From: Magnetospirillum sp902729445
GTDB lineage: Bacteria; Pseudomonadota; Alphaproteobacteria; Rhodospirillales; Magnetospirillaceae
DNA: 64,000 nt
Assembly: GCF_902729445.1 (NCBI RefSeq)
Contig: NZ_CACVCE010000001.1
Span: forward strand, 1-64,000
Reading direction: 5' to 3'
Below, piece by piece: positions 1 to 10,812 of the stretch (positions are counted from its first letter, which is position 1; the number at the start of each line of letters is the position of its first letter). Under the pieces are notes generated by a model. That model ran no database searches and was not told the DNA's origin. It worked only from the letters and a program-made list of their open reading frames with translations. A program made the translations under genes and the position numbers.

Positions 1-159
1 GGTGCCGGGCCGGCTCAGACGCCGCCGGGCTTGATGCTGTGCCGGAATTTGGCGCCACGCCAAAAGGCCCGAGCGGAGCCGGGATCGGGCGCGCCAAAGG
101 CATAACCCGTTCGGGCTTAAGGCTTCCGTCTTGGACGGAAGCCCTCTAAAGTCGCCGCC
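1..159. other. Leader region before recQ, no complete gene
   Basis: No convincing gene is seen. On the minus strand a short open stretch ends with TGA at 18-16 (last residues FRHSIKPGGV), but an in-frame stop lies just upstream near 120, so it could only be a peptide of about 33 residues. A perfect 10-bp hairpin occupies 121-143. There is no clear Shine-Dalgarno sequence directly before the recQ ATG at 160. Confidence 0.4.
121..143. terminator. Perfect 10-bp hairpin upstream of recQ
   Basis: GGCTTCCGTC (121-130) pairs perfectly with GACGGAAGCC (134-143) around a 3-nt loop. There is no long T-run on either side, so it may be a weak terminator of a gene beyond the window edge or an mRNA structure in the recQ leader. 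Confidence 0.35.
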
Positions 160-1941
<1,782 letters not shown>

Positions 1942-2002
1942 TGACGGCGCACGCGCAGCCTTTTATACTGCGCCGCACATTTCTTGCTGACTTGGGGTTT
2001 CC

Positions 2003-2863
2003 ATGCATCGTCGCGCCCTTCTGTCCGGCCTGGCCGGCAGCCTGATCACCGCTCCCGCCTTGGCCCAGTTCAACCTGGGCAACCTGATCCAGGGCGGCGC
2101 CAACATCGTCGGCGCCATGACCGCCAGCGAGGGCGACGAGGTCAAGCTGGGCGAGACCTATTACCAGCAATATCTGCAGAAATCGGGCGGTATCCACCCC
2201 GACCGCAACGCGCAAGAGGCCTTGAAGCGCTTCGCCCAGCCGCTGATCAATGCCGCCGACCGCCGCCAATTGCCGTGGGAGATCACCCTGGTCTCGAACA
2301 AGCAGGTCAACGCCTGGGCGCTGCCGGGCGGCAAGCTGGCGATCAATTCGGCGCTGGTGCAGTACAGCCAAAGCCCCGACGAACTGGCCAGCGTCATCGC
2401 CCACGAGATCGGCCACGCCGATCGCGGCCACGGCCTGGCCCAGATGAAGAACCAGAATCTGATGACCGGCCTGGGCGCCATCGGCAAGGAGGCGCTGGCC
2501 ACCTTCGGCGGCGCTGCCGGGGCCTTGACCGCGCAGGTGCTGGGGGCTTTGGAAGGCCCGCTTTACACCCTGGTCCTGACCGGCTATTCGCGCACCAACG
2601 AGTTCGAGGCCGACGCCCACATCCTGCAGATCTTCGAGCGCACCGGCTATGACCCGACCAAGGCCGACGATTTCTTCCGCACCCTTTTGAAGCTGCACCC
2701 CGAGGGATCGGAAACCACCTCGCTGTTCTCGACCCACCCCGGCACCACCGAGCGCATCACCAAGATCGAGGAAGCCGCCGCCAAGATGAGCCGCCCGAGC
2801 CGTGCGGCCGCCGCACCCGGCTGGGCTGAACTGAAGGCATTGTTCCCGACACCTGCGGGGTAA
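2003..2863 (+). CDS. M48-family zinc metalloprotease (BepA/LoiP-like)
   Basis: Predicted exported M48 peptidase of 286 aa. An N-terminal signal sequence ends near residue 22 (TAPALAQ), and the zinc motif HEIGH is at 134-138, followed by the third-ligand region TNEFEADAH near residue 200. This architecture matches periplasmic Oma1/BepA-type proteases that act in outer-membrane protein quality control. It lacks the C-terminal TPR region of full BepA, so it is closer to the short LoiP/YggG type. It follows recQ on the same strand but probably is not functionally tied to it. Family is clear; substrate unknown. Confidence 0.88.
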   Translation: MHRRALLSGLAGSLITAPALAQFNLGNLIQGGANIVGAMTASEGDEVKLGETYYQQYLQKSGGIHPDRNAQEALKRFAQPLINAADRRQLPWEITLVSNKQVNAWALPGGKLAINSALVQYSQSPDELASVIAHEIGHADRGHGLAQMKNQNLMTGLGAIGKEALATFGGAAGALTAQVLGALEGPLYTLVLTGYSRTNEFEADAHILQIFERTGYDPTKADDFFRTLLKLHPEGSETTSLFSTHPGTTERITKIEEAAAKMSRPSRAAAAPGWAELKALFPTPAG

Positions 2864-2930
2864 ACCGGTGATTGCCGCCATCGGGCCGCTCGGCTAGGCT
2901 GGCCCCGATGATTGCGGTGGGGGATTGCGG

Positions 2931-5900
2931 GTGAGCGGCGAGGACGAGGACAAGCAGGCGGCTTCCTTCATCGAACGCTGGCGCCCGTCGGGCGGCGGCG
3001 AGCACCGCACCTACCAGATGTTTCTGACCGAATTGTGCGCCCTGCTGGATGTCGGTCTTCCCGATACGGCGGGCGACGAATACGGCTTCGAACGGCGCGT
3101 CCCCATCCGCTATTGGGACGGCACGGTCAGCTCGGGGCGCATCGACCTCTACAAGCGCGGCTGCTTCGTGCTGGAAGCCAAGCAGGGCAGTTTCAAGCCC
3201 GAACGTGAACTGCCCGAACTTCCCGGCCTGGCCGGCTATACCCCCAGGAAGGGCGGCGGCAAGGGCCATGGCGTGCGCGGGACCAAGCAGTGGGACAACG
3301 CCATGGTCCAGGCCCGCGCCCAGGCCAAGCGCTATGTCGACAACCTGCCGGCGTCCGAGCCGGTGCCGCCGTTCCTGATCGTCGTCGATGTCGGCTATTC
3401 GTTCGAACTGTTCGCCGATTTCACCGGCACCGGCCGCCATTACATCCAGTTCCCCGACGCCGCCGGCTTTCGCTTCACCTTGGACAAGCTGGCCGATCCG
3501 GCCATCCGCGAACGGTTGCGGGCGGTGTGGAAAGACCCCCATTCGCTGGACCCGTCCAGGCGCGCGGCCAAGGCGACCCGCCTGATCGCCGACCGTCTGG
3601 CCCGCCTGGCCCAGTCGCTGGAGGCCGACCATTCGGCCAAGACCGTGTCGGACTTCCTGATGCGGTGCCTGTTCACCATGTTCGCCGAGGATGTCGGCAT
3701 CTTGAAGGCCAACGCCTTCACCGACCTGTTGAAGACCACCCGCGACCGGCCGGCGGTGGCCCGCCAGATGATCACCTCGCTGTGGGCCGACATGAATGCA
3801 GGTTCGGCCTTCTCGGCGGCGATCCAGGGCGCGGTGCCGCAATTCAACGGTGCCTTGTTCGCCGGCGCCCAGGCCCTGGCGGTCACCCAGGCGCAGATCG
3901 ATCTGCTGATCGAGGCGGCCCAGGCCGACTGGCGCGACGTCGAGCCGGCCATCTTCGGCACGCTTCTGGAACGTGCACTCGACCACGACGAACGCCACCG
4001 CCTGGGCGCCCATTACACGCCGCGCGCCTATGTCGAGCGGCTGGTCCTGCCCACCATCATCGAGCCGTTGCGGGCCGAATGGGACGACGTCAAGGTCGCC
4101 GCCCTGGCCGCCCCCACCAAGGCGGACGCGGTTCAGGCGGTAGCCGATTTCCATCGCCGGCTGTGTTCGACCACCGTGCTGGACCCGGCCTGCGGCAGCG
4201 GCAACTTCCTGTACGTCACCCTGGACCATTTGAAGCATCTGGAAGCCGAGGTGGTGGATTTCCTGGCCACCGAGCTGGATCAGCGCCAGGACGCACTGGA
4301 CCTGTCCAGCCACGCCGTCGATCCGCACCAGTTCCTGGGGCTGGAAAAGAACGAACGCGCCGTCCCCATCGCCGAGATGGTACTGTGGATCGGCCATCTG
4401 CAGCGCTATGCCCGCTCGCGTCCCCAGGCCGCCGGCTGGCCCAAGCCGGTACTGCGCCAGTACGGCAACATCCGTCATGCCGACGCGCTGCTGACCTGGC
4501 GCGACGTGCTTCTGGTCAGGGACGAAGCCGGCAAGCCGGTCAGCCGCTGGGACGGGATCACCCGGAAGCGCGATGCGGCCACCGGCAAGCTGGTTCCCGA
4601 CGAATCGGCCCGCGTCCCGGTCGAGCGCTATGTCGGGGCCAAGGCGGCCGACTGGCCGGCGGCCGACTATATCGTCGGCAACCCGCCCTTCATCGGCGGC
4701 AAGGATCTGCGCCAGGAACTGGGCGACGGCTATGCCGAGGCGCTGTGGGGCGCCTATGGCAAGCGGGTGCCCAATTCCGCCGATTTCGTGATGTATTGGT
4801 GGCACAAGGCGGCCGAAAAGGTGCGCACCGGTAAGGCCAAGCGGTTCGGCTTCATCACCACCAATTCGCTGCCGCAGGCCTTTTCGCGCCGGGTGGTCGA
4901 ACACCACAAATCCGGCCGGCACCCGATCGGGCTGATCTTCGCCATCCCCGACCATCCGTGGGTCAAAGCGCTGAACGAGAACGAGCAGGATGCGGTGCGC
5001 GACGCGGCCGCCGTGCGCATCGCCATGACCGTGGGGGTGAAGGGGGCCTGCGACGGCAAGTTGCTGACGGTCTTAAGCGAACGGCCGGGCAAGGAGGATT
5101 CCGCCGAGATCGAGTTCGCCGAAAGCTTCGGCCCGATCAACGCCGACCTGACCATCGGCGCCGATGTCGCCGCCGCCCAGTCCCTGCGGGCGGCCGAAGG
5201 GCTGGCCAGCCGGGGTGTCGCCTTGCACGGCGCCGGTTTCATCGTCACCCCCGACCAGGCCCGCGCCCTGGGGCTGGGCCGGGTTCCGGGGCTTGATCAG
5301 CACATCCTGGACTACCGCAACGGCCGCGACCTGACCGGCCGGCCGCGCGGGGTGATGGTGATCGACCTGTTCGGCCTGGACGAGGTGACGGTTCGCCAGC
5401 GCTTCCCCGAAGTCTATCAATGGGTGCTGGAACGGGTGAAGCCCGAGCGTGACCAGAATAATCGGGACTATAGGCGCGAGAATTGGTGGCTGTTCGGCGA
5501 GAACCTCCCCAGGCTTAGGCAAGCCCTTGGCCCACTGCCCCGTTACATCGCCACCGTCGAAACTGCCAAGCACCGGGTGTTCCAGTTCCTCGACGCCGCC
5601 ATCCGCCCCGACAACAAACTGATCGCCGTCGCCAGTGCCGATCCGTACCATCTGGGCATCCTGTCCAGCCGGATCCATGTCACCTGGGCCTTGGCGGCCG
5701 GCGGGCGGCTGGGGGTTGGCAACGACCCCGTCTACGTCAAATCCGCCTGTTTCGACACCTTCCCGTTCCCCGAGGCGAGCCCGGACCAGCAGGCAGCGAT
5801 CGGCGCCCTGGCCGAGGAGTTGGACGGCCTGCGCAAGCGGCAATTGGCGTTGCACCCCGATCTGACCCTGACCGGGCTTTACAATGTGCTGGACAAGCTG

Positions 5901-6368
5901 AGGAAAAACGAGCCGTTGACCGACGCCGACCGCACCGTCAACGACAAGGGGCTGGTCGCCACCCTCAAGCGGCTGCACGACGAACTGGATTCGGCCGTCG
6001 CCGCCGCCTATGGCTGGACCGCCGACTTGGCCGATCAGGATATCCTGACCCGGCTGGTGGCGCTGAACAAGGCCCGCTGGGCCGACGAGGTGGCCGGCAA
6101 GGTTCTTTGGCTACGCCCCGATTTCCAGACCAGCCGGGGGATTGCCGCCACCGGGCCGGCCCAGACCACGCTGGATGTTGCGGCCGGCACCGACACCACC
6201 GCTCGCCAGCCGTGGCCCAAGACGCTGCCGGAACAGGTCCAGGCCGTCCGCGCCGCGCTGGCCGAGTTGGACCCGGCCCCGTCGGTCGAGGCCATCGCCG
6301 CCCGCTTCAAGAACGCCAAGCGCGACCGTGTCGCCGAAATCCTGCAGGCCATGGCCCTGATGGGCTAA
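2931..6368 (+). CDS. MmeI-like (type IIL) fused restriction endonuclease-methyltransferase
   Basis: A single 1145-aa polypeptide with an N-terminal PD-(D/E)XK nuclease site (D72, then nine residues, then E82-A-K84, the spacing of MmeI) and an N6-adenine methyltransferase core with motif I DPACGSGNFLY and motif IV NPPF. The segment LGLEKNERAVPIAEMVLWIG is also typical of the MmeI methyltransferase family. The C-terminal part would be the target-recognition domain. In this family one protein both cuts and methylates, so no separate partner genes are needed, and none is present. GTG at 2931 is preferred over TTG at 2925 because GGGGGA at 2918-2923 gives proper spacing only to 2931. The protein is longer than MmeI (about 920 aa), mostly in the methyltransferase and recognition parts. 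Recognition sequence cannot be read. Its stop overlaps the stop of the convergent GNAT gene. Confidence 0.88.
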   Translation: MSGEDEDKQAASFIERWRPSGGGEHRTYQMFLTELCALLDVGLPDTAGDEYGFERRVPIRYWDGTVSSGRIDLYKRGCFVLEAKQGSFKPERELPELPGLAGYTPRKGGGKGHGVRGTKQWDNAMVQARAQAKRYVDNLPASEPVPPFLIVVDVGYSFELFADFTGTGRHYIQFPDAAGFRFTLDKLADPAIRERLRAVWKDPHSLDPSRRAAKATRLIADRLARLAQSLEADHSAKTVSDFLMRCLFTMFAEDVGILKANAFTDLLKTTRDRPAVARQMITSLWADMNAGSAFSAAIQGAVPQFNGALFAGAQALAVTQAQIDLLIEAAQADWRDVEPAIFGTLLERALDHDERHRLGAHYTPRAYVERLVLPTIIEPLRAEWDDVKVAALAAPTKADAVQAVADFHRRLCSTTVLDPACGSGNFLYVTLDHLKHLEAEVVDFLATELDQRQDALDLSSHAVDPHQFLGLEKNERAVPIAEMVLWIGHLQRYARSRPQAAGWPKPVLRQYGNIRHADALLTWRDVLLVRDEAGKPVSRWDGITRKRDAATGKLVPDESARVPVERYVGAKAADWPAADYIVGNPPFIGGKDLRQELGDGYAEALWGAYGKRVPNSADFVMYWWHKAAEKVRTGKAKRFGFITTNSLPQAFSRRVVEHHKSGRHPIGLIFAIPDHPWVKALNENEQDAVRDAAAVRIAMTVGVKGACDGKLLTVLSERPGKEDSAEIEFAESFGPINADLTIGADVAAAQSLRAAEGLASRGVALHGAGFIVTPDQARALGLGRVPGLDQHILDYRNGRDLTGRPRGVMVIDLFGLDEVTVRQRFPEVYQWVLERVKPERDQNNRDYRRENWWLFGENLPRLRQALGPLPRYIATVETAKHRVFQFLDAAIRPDNKLIAVASADPYHLGILSSRIHVTWALAAGGRLGVGNDPVYVKSACFDTFPFPEASPDQQAAIGALAEELDGLRKRQLALHPDLTLTGLYNVLDKLRKNEPLTDADRTVNDKGLVATLKRLHDELDSAVAAAYGWTADLADQDILTRLVALNKARWADEVAGKVLWLRPDFQTSRGIAATGPAQTTLDVAAGTDTTARQPWPKTLPEQVQAVRAALAELDPAPSVEAIAARFKNAKRDRVAEILQAMALMG

Positions 6369-6922
6369 ATCTTGCCGCCCGGCAGCAGGGCGCGGTGGCA
6401 GGCGCGCCAGGCGTCGGTCCAGTCGGTCATGATGGTGTCCAGCCCCGACGACATCTCGTCGGCCACGGTCAGCAGATCGGGCGGGTCCAGCGCCAGATAG
6501 GCCTCGGCGGTGCCGCTGTCGCGGTGAACCTCCATCCCCAGCTTGCCGGCCAGGCGGATCATCGCCCGGTTGTCGGCCAGGCACAGGGTGTAAAGGCGCA
6601 GGGCACCGCGATTCCTGGCCCAGCGGATGGCCCGCTTGAACAATTCGGCGCCGATGCCCGCCGACCGATGGGTGGGATCGACCGATACCCCCACCTCGGC
6701 CACCGCGTCGGTGAAGGCGACATGGGCGGCGCCGACCAATCGCTGGCCGTCGAACACACCCAGAATCAAATCGTCAGCGTCGATGCCGCCGACATAGGTG
6801 TCGATCCAATCGTCGGATACCGTGCCGTGGGCGAAACGAAAACGACGGTCGGCCGGGGCCAACCCCTTGAGGTGAACGGCGAAATCCGGCCGTTCGTCGG
6901 GTAATAGCTTGCGGATCAGCAT
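6365..6922 (-). CDS. GNAT-family N-acetyltransferase
   Basis: 185-aa acetyl-CoA-dependent acyltransferase. The GNAT core is visible as a beta strand (AEVGVSVDPTHRSAGIGAEL) containing the acetyl-CoA pyrophosphate-binding pattern R-S-A-G-I-G, followed by the helix LFKRAIRWARNRG and the strand/helix LYTLCLADNRAMIRLAGKLG. A C-terminal extension of about 40 residues is not explained by the domain. Substrate unknown. ATG at 6922 is preferred over 6928 because AGGAG lies 7 nt before it. The stop codon overlaps that of the MmeI-like gene on the other strand, so no terminator separates them. Confidence 0.82.
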   Translation of the reverse strand: MLIRKLLPDERPDFAVHLKGLAPADRRFRFAHGTVSDDWIDTYVGGIDADDLILGVFDGQRLVGAAHVAFTDAVAEVGVSVDPTHRSAGIGAELFKRAIRWARNRGALRLYTLCLADNRAMIRLAGKLGMEVHRDSGTAEAYLALDPPDLLTVADEMSSGLDTIMTDWTDAWRACHRALLPGGKI

Positions 6923-7112
6923 GATCATGCTCCTTCCGGCGGCGCTCCCTGGATTGAATCTAAAACGGTTCTTTGCTGCGATGCAACAAAAATGCTGCGG
7001 CGCAATATGAAGATTACGACATGACGCTTGAAATATGTCTGTAATGCCTATAATTTCACCAAGTTGGGGTTAGTGCTTAGCATTTGTGCACAGCATGTGA
7101 TCGGGGGAGCCT

Positions 7113-8141
7113 ATGTCCGAGCCGGAACGAATCCTGGAATTGACGCGCGCGGTTCATGATGTCGCCAGCGACAAGATCCAGGAGATCAAGCGTGTGACCG
7201 GCACCACCCGCATCCTGTCGCTGAACGCCTTGATCGAGGCGACACGGGCCGGCGAGGCCGGCAAGGGCTTCGCCGTGGTGGCCAACGAGGTCAAGAACGT
7301 CTCGACCAGCATCGATTCCATCACCCAGTCGCTGGAAGGCGAGCTGTCATCGACCATCGCCGACCTGATGAATCTGGGCGAGACCCTGATCGGGCAGTTG
7401 CGCGGCTCGCGCCTGGCCGACCTGGCCCTGAACATGATCGAGATCATCGACCGCAATCTGTATGAACGCTCGTGCGATGTGCGCTGGTGGGCCACCGATT
7501 CGGCGATGGTGGATTGCCTGGCCGACGCCACCCCGGCGGCGACCGCCTTTGCGTCGAAGCGGTTGGGGGTGATCCTCGATTCCTACACCGTCTATCTGGA
7601 TCTGTGGGTGGTCGATGCCAATGGCCGCGTCGTCGCCACCGGCCGCCCCGATCGCTATCCGCGCGCGGTCGGCACCGACGTCAGCCGGGAAGCCTGGTTC
7701 CAGAACGCCATGGCGACCGCCGACGGGACCGAGTTCGCCATGGCCGACATTTCATCGGTCGGCGCGCTGGACGGGGCCTTGGTCGCGACCTACGCCACCG
7801 CCATTCGTGCCGGCGGCGACGTCAACGGCGAGCCGTTGGGGGCGTTGGGCATCTTCTTCGACTGGCGGCCGCAGGCCGACGGGGTGGTCAAGGGCGTGCG
7901 CCTGCGGCCCGAGGAAAAGGAGCGGACCCGTTGCCTGTTGATCGACGCCAATCGCAAGGTCCTGGCCTCGTCGGACGGCAATGGCATCCTGAGCGAGACC
8001 ATCCGCCTGGAAACAGGCTCGACCGACATGGGCTCGTATGTCGATGAGGTCGGCCGCATCGTCGGCTTCGCCGCCACCCCCGGTTACGAGACCTATGAAG
8101 GCATGGGCTGGTACGGCGTGATCATCCAGTTGCCAAGCTGA
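7113..8141 (+). CDS. Soluble MCP-like signalling protein with C-terminal Cache-like domain
   Basis: 342 aa. Residues 1 to about 80 carry only the tip of an MCP signalling hairpin (SLNALIEATRAGEAGKGFAVVANEV near 36-60). There is no signal peptide, no membrane segment, no HAMP and no long adaptation helices. Residues from about 115 to the end look like a Cache/PAS-like sensor (DLWVVDANGRVVATGRPD, AWFQNAMATADG, and a second lobe with LLIDANRKVLASSDGNG). The order is therefore inverted relative to a normal transmembrane receptor, and the sensor should be cytoplasmic. Good Shine-Dalgarno GGGGGAG before the ATG. The 3' end overlaps the convergent histidine kinase gene by 20 nt. Ligand unknown; a cytoplasmic chemosensory role is inferred from the hairpin tip. 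Confidence 0.8.
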   Translation: MSEPERILELTRAVHDVASDKIQEIKRVTGTTRILSLNALIEATRAGEAGKGFAVVANEVKNVSTSIDSITQSLEGELSSTIADLMNLGETLIGQLRGSRLADLALNMIEIIDRNLYERSCDVRWWATDSAMVDCLADATPAATAFASKRLGVILDSYTVYLDLWVVDANGRVVATGRPDRYPRAVGTDVSREAWFQNAMATADGTEFAMADISSVGALDGALVATYATAIRAGGDVNGEPLGALGIFFDWRPQADGVVKGVRLRPEEKERTRCLLIDANRKVLASSDGNGILSETIRLETGSTDMGSYVDEVGRIVGFAATPGYETYEGMGWYGVIIQLPS

Positions 8142-10131
8142 CGGTGAAGTGGAAGGTCGAGCCCTGACCGGGAGCCGAATCGACCCAGATTCGTCCGCCG
8201 TGATGATCGACGACGCGGCGGCAGATGGCCAGGCCGATCCCGGTTCCTTCATATTCCTCGCGCCCGTGCAGGCGCTGGAAGATGCCGAAAATGCGCTCGT
8301 GATAGTCGGGATCGATGCCGATACCGTTGTCGGCGATGCTGAAGGTGACCACCTTGCCGTCGATGGTGAAGGATAGACTGACCTCGGGCGTCCGCTCGGG
8401 CGAGCGGTATTTCAGGGCGTTGGCGATCAGGTTCTGGAACAGGTGGATCAAGTGGGTCTTGGCCCCCAGCACCGTGGGCAGGCCGGGCGCGATGTGGATT
8501 TCGGCGCCGGTCTCGGCGATGCGCGTGGCCAGATTGTCCAGCGCGGCGGCGACCACCTCGTCGCACGTGACGGGCGCCAATTGTTCGCCGCGCCCGACCC
8601 GGGAATATTCCAGCAGGTCCAGCATCAGATTGTCCAGGCGCTTGGCGCCTTCATGGGCGAAGCGGATATAGTCGCGGGCCTCGTCGTTGAGCTGGTCGGC
8701 GAAACGCCGTTCCAGCAATGCGACGAAATTGGCGATCTGGCGCAAGGGCTCGCGCAGATCGTGGCTGGCGATATAGGCGAACTGCTCAAGCTCGGCGTTG
8801 GATCGCTTGATCTCGGCCAGATGGGCCTGGATGCGGGCCTCGGCTTCGACCTGCTCGGTGATGTCGCGGGAATAGACGATGACCTGGCGGACCTCGCCAT
8901 CGGGGCCGATCAGCGGAAAGATCGTGTTCGACAAATGGTGGCCGCCGCGCACGTCGATCAGGGTGACCGGCGCGCGCGAGGCGACCACGCCGGCCACCGC
9001 GCGCTTGCGGGCCTCGATGTTGACGGGGGGGAAATAGCTCCACAGGGAACTGCCCAGGATGGTGGCGGGATCGACGCCCAGGCGCTTGGCGAACACGTCG
9101 TTGAAGCCGCGCATGGTGCCATCGACGTCGAACAGCATGCAGGCATCGGTCGAGGCGTTCAGCATCTGCAGCGCGATCGCCTGGGACGAGCGCACTTCCT
9201 GTTCGGCGGCGCGGCGCAGCCCGACCTCGCGGATCAGGCGGCGGTTGGCCAGGATCAGCATGGCGATGAACAGCAAGAAGCCGCCGGCGGCTAAACCGCC
9301 CCACAGCATGACCTGGCGCGGCGCGATGCCGAATTCGCTTTTGACCGGCAGCCACTTGCGCCTGATGTCCCGGTGTTCCTCGGGCGTGATCGAGGCCAGG
9401 GCCTTGTCGAGCGCGCTGGTCAGCAACGGCCAGTCGCCGCGCACCCCCATGCCCAACTCGGCCCCTGGCAGGTTTGTGGGCGCGGCGATCTTCAGGTTGG
9501 TGTAGCCGTTCTTTTCCATCTGCCAGGCGGCGACCGCCAGCACGCCGACATAGGCGTCGGCCTCGCCCACCGCCACCGCGCGCATCGCCTGGGAGCTGCC
9601 ATCGACGATCTTCAACTCGATGCCGGGGTAACGGCGCTGCAATTCGGTGGTGTACCAATAGGCCTTTTCGACGGCGACGACGTGGCCGTTCAAATCCTCG
9701 AGCGAGCCGACGAAGTCGGCGTTGGTGCCGGTGACGATGACCACCGGGAAGCTGAGATAGGGGCGGGTGAAGCCGATTTCCTTGGCCCGCTCGGGCGTCG
9801 GCCGGGTGACCGGCTGCAAATCCATGCCGTCGCCGGTCGGCAGGCGCTTCAGAACCTCGGCGAAGCCGCCTATATCGACCGGCTCCATGGTCAGGTTCAG
9901 CCGCTTCAGAACCAGGGTCAGATAATCGATGGACATTCCGCGCCCCTGGCCCTGGTCCTGGAACAGGAAGGGCGCGAAGTCACCGTTGAGACGGACACGG
10001 ATGGTCGGATGGGCGGCCAGGAAGGCCCGTTCCTCGGCGGTCAGCTCGACGGCCATGGCGCGGCTTGCCCCGCCGGTCACACCCGCCATGGCGACAACCA
10101 CGAAAACAAGGATGCGGACCAAGGCTGCCAA
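8122..10131 (-). CDS. Sensor histidine kinase with periplasmic solute-binding (SBP_bac_3) sensor and PAS
   Basis: 669-aa hybrid-less sensor kinase. Order: signal sequence (1-27), a periplasmic family-3 solute-binding domain (about 35-262), one membrane segment (about 273-295), a PAS domain (about 318-428), HisKA with the phospho-acceptor in IASHDLREPLRQ (H457), and HATPase with N box NLIANALKYR, DNGIGID and GTGIGLAI. Such kinases (BvgS/EvgS-like input) bind small ligands directly in the periplasm. The start is TTG with GGAGG 4 nt upstream; no ATG fits the signal peptide better. No response regulator is adjacent. It lies 62 nt downstream of chaC on the same strand. Confidence 0.88.
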   Translation of the reverse strand: MAALVRILVFVVVAMAGVTGGASRAMAVELTAEERAFLAAHPTIRVRLNGDFAPFLFQDQGQGRGMSIDYLTLVLKRLNLTMEPVDIGGFAEVLKRLPTGDGMDLQPVTRPTPERAKEIGFTRPYLSFPVVIVTGTNADFVGSLEDLNGHVVAVEKAYWYTTELQRRYPGIELKIVDGSSQAMRAVAVGEADAYVGVLAVAAWQMEKNGYTNLKIAAPTNLPGAELGMGVRGDWPLLTSALDKALASITPEEHRDIRRKWLPVKSEFGIAPRQVMLWGGLAAGGFLLFIAMLILANRRLIREVGLRRAAEQEVRSSQAIALQMLNASTDACMLFDVDGTMRGFNDVFAKRLGVDPATILGSSLWSYFPPVNIEARKRAVAGVVASRAPVTLIDVRGGHHLSNTIFPLIGPDGEVRQVIVYSRDITEQVEAEARIQAHLAEIKRSNAELEQFAYIASHDLREPLRQIANFVALLERRFADQLNDEARDYIRFAHEGAKRLDNLMLDLLEYSRVGRGEQLAPVTCDEVVAAALDNLATRIAETGAEIHIAPGLPTVLGAKTHLIHLFQNLIANALKYRSPERTPEVSLSFTIDGKVVTFSIADNGIGIDPDYHERIFGIFQRLHGREEYEGTGIGLAICRRVVDHHGGRIWVDSAPGQGSTFHFTVSLATG

Positions 10132-10193
10132 GGCACCTCCGGCGGCTTTTGCTCCCCGATAGTGTGGGGCGATGTCGGGCGCTTCGCAACGGC

Positions 10194-10754
10194 CTAAATG
10201 CCGGCCCCCATGTCGATCAGGCCGGTTTGTCGTTCGACCTCCACCAACAGGGCGTGCAGGCTTTTGTCGATGAAACCGTCGGCTTCAAGCTGGCGGACGG
10301 TGTTGATCAGATAGTCGCGGTTCAGGCCGGTGGCGCCGGCTCCGTCCATGATGATGGCGGCCTGCCGCTCGAGGCCCAGGTCGCCGGCATAATGGCGGTG
10401 GCCGCGATCGGCGACGAAGGTATAGGCGCGCACCTTGCGGCCGTCATCCAGGGTGATTCCGGCCCAATGGGGGCGATAGGCATAGCCGACCAGTTCGCGT
10501 TCGTTCAGATAGTCGATGGTGATGTCGGCCTCGGCGGCGGGGACCCGAAAGGCCAGCCCCTTGCACGAACCGCCCCGGTCCAGCCCCAGGACCAGGCCGG
10601 GCTGTTCCGGCGTGCCGCGATAATGCATCGAGTAAAGGCAGAACGAGCGGTGCCAGCCCTTCAGCAAGGCCGGCCGCACTTCGGCATAGGCAAAGCCCGG
10701 CCGCCACATCAGCGAACCGTATCCGAATACCCAAAGATCGTCGTGCTTGGTCAT
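10194..10754 (-). CDS. chaC: Gamma-glutamylcyclotransferase, ChaC type
   Basis: 186-aa ChaC-family enzyme that splits gamma-glutamyl peptides such as glutathione to 5-oxoproline in the cytoplasm. The family signature FGYGSLMWRPGF is at the N-terminus (YGSL binds the substrate), and the catalytic Glu is likely in the LNERE segment. Length fits the family. ATG at 10754 is chosen because the residues encoded upstream are unrelated to the family. It diverges from bluB with about 58 nt between starts, so the two share one promoter region. Confidence 0.88.
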   Translation of the reverse strand: MTKHDDLWVFGYGSLMWRPGFAYAEVRPALLKGWHRSFCLYSMHYRGTPEQPGLVLGLDRGGSCKGLAFRVPAAEADITIDYLNERELVGYAYRPHWAGITLDDGRKVRAYTFVADRGHRHYAGDLGLERQAAIIMDGAGATGLNRDYLINTVRQLEADGFIDKSLHALLVEVERQTGLIDMGAGI

Positions 10755-10812
10755 GAAGCGCCAAAGGGGGTAAGGTGGCGAACTTTTTTTCCGCCTTATC
10801 AAGACCCGCACC

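Noticed and set aside
1..120. Minus-strand peptide ending FRHSIKPGGV
   Set aside because: An in-frame stop about 33 codons upstream and no start with ribosome binding site; not enough to call a gene.
2757..4955. 732-codon open frame on the minus strand
   Set aside because: It lies antisense to the M48 and MmeI-like genes, has a composition typical of high-GC shadow frames and no recognisable domain.
10755..10812. B12 riboswitch before bluB
   Set aside because: Only 58 nt separate bluB from the divergent chaC, too short for a cobalamin riboswitch, and no B12-box-like sequence was seen.
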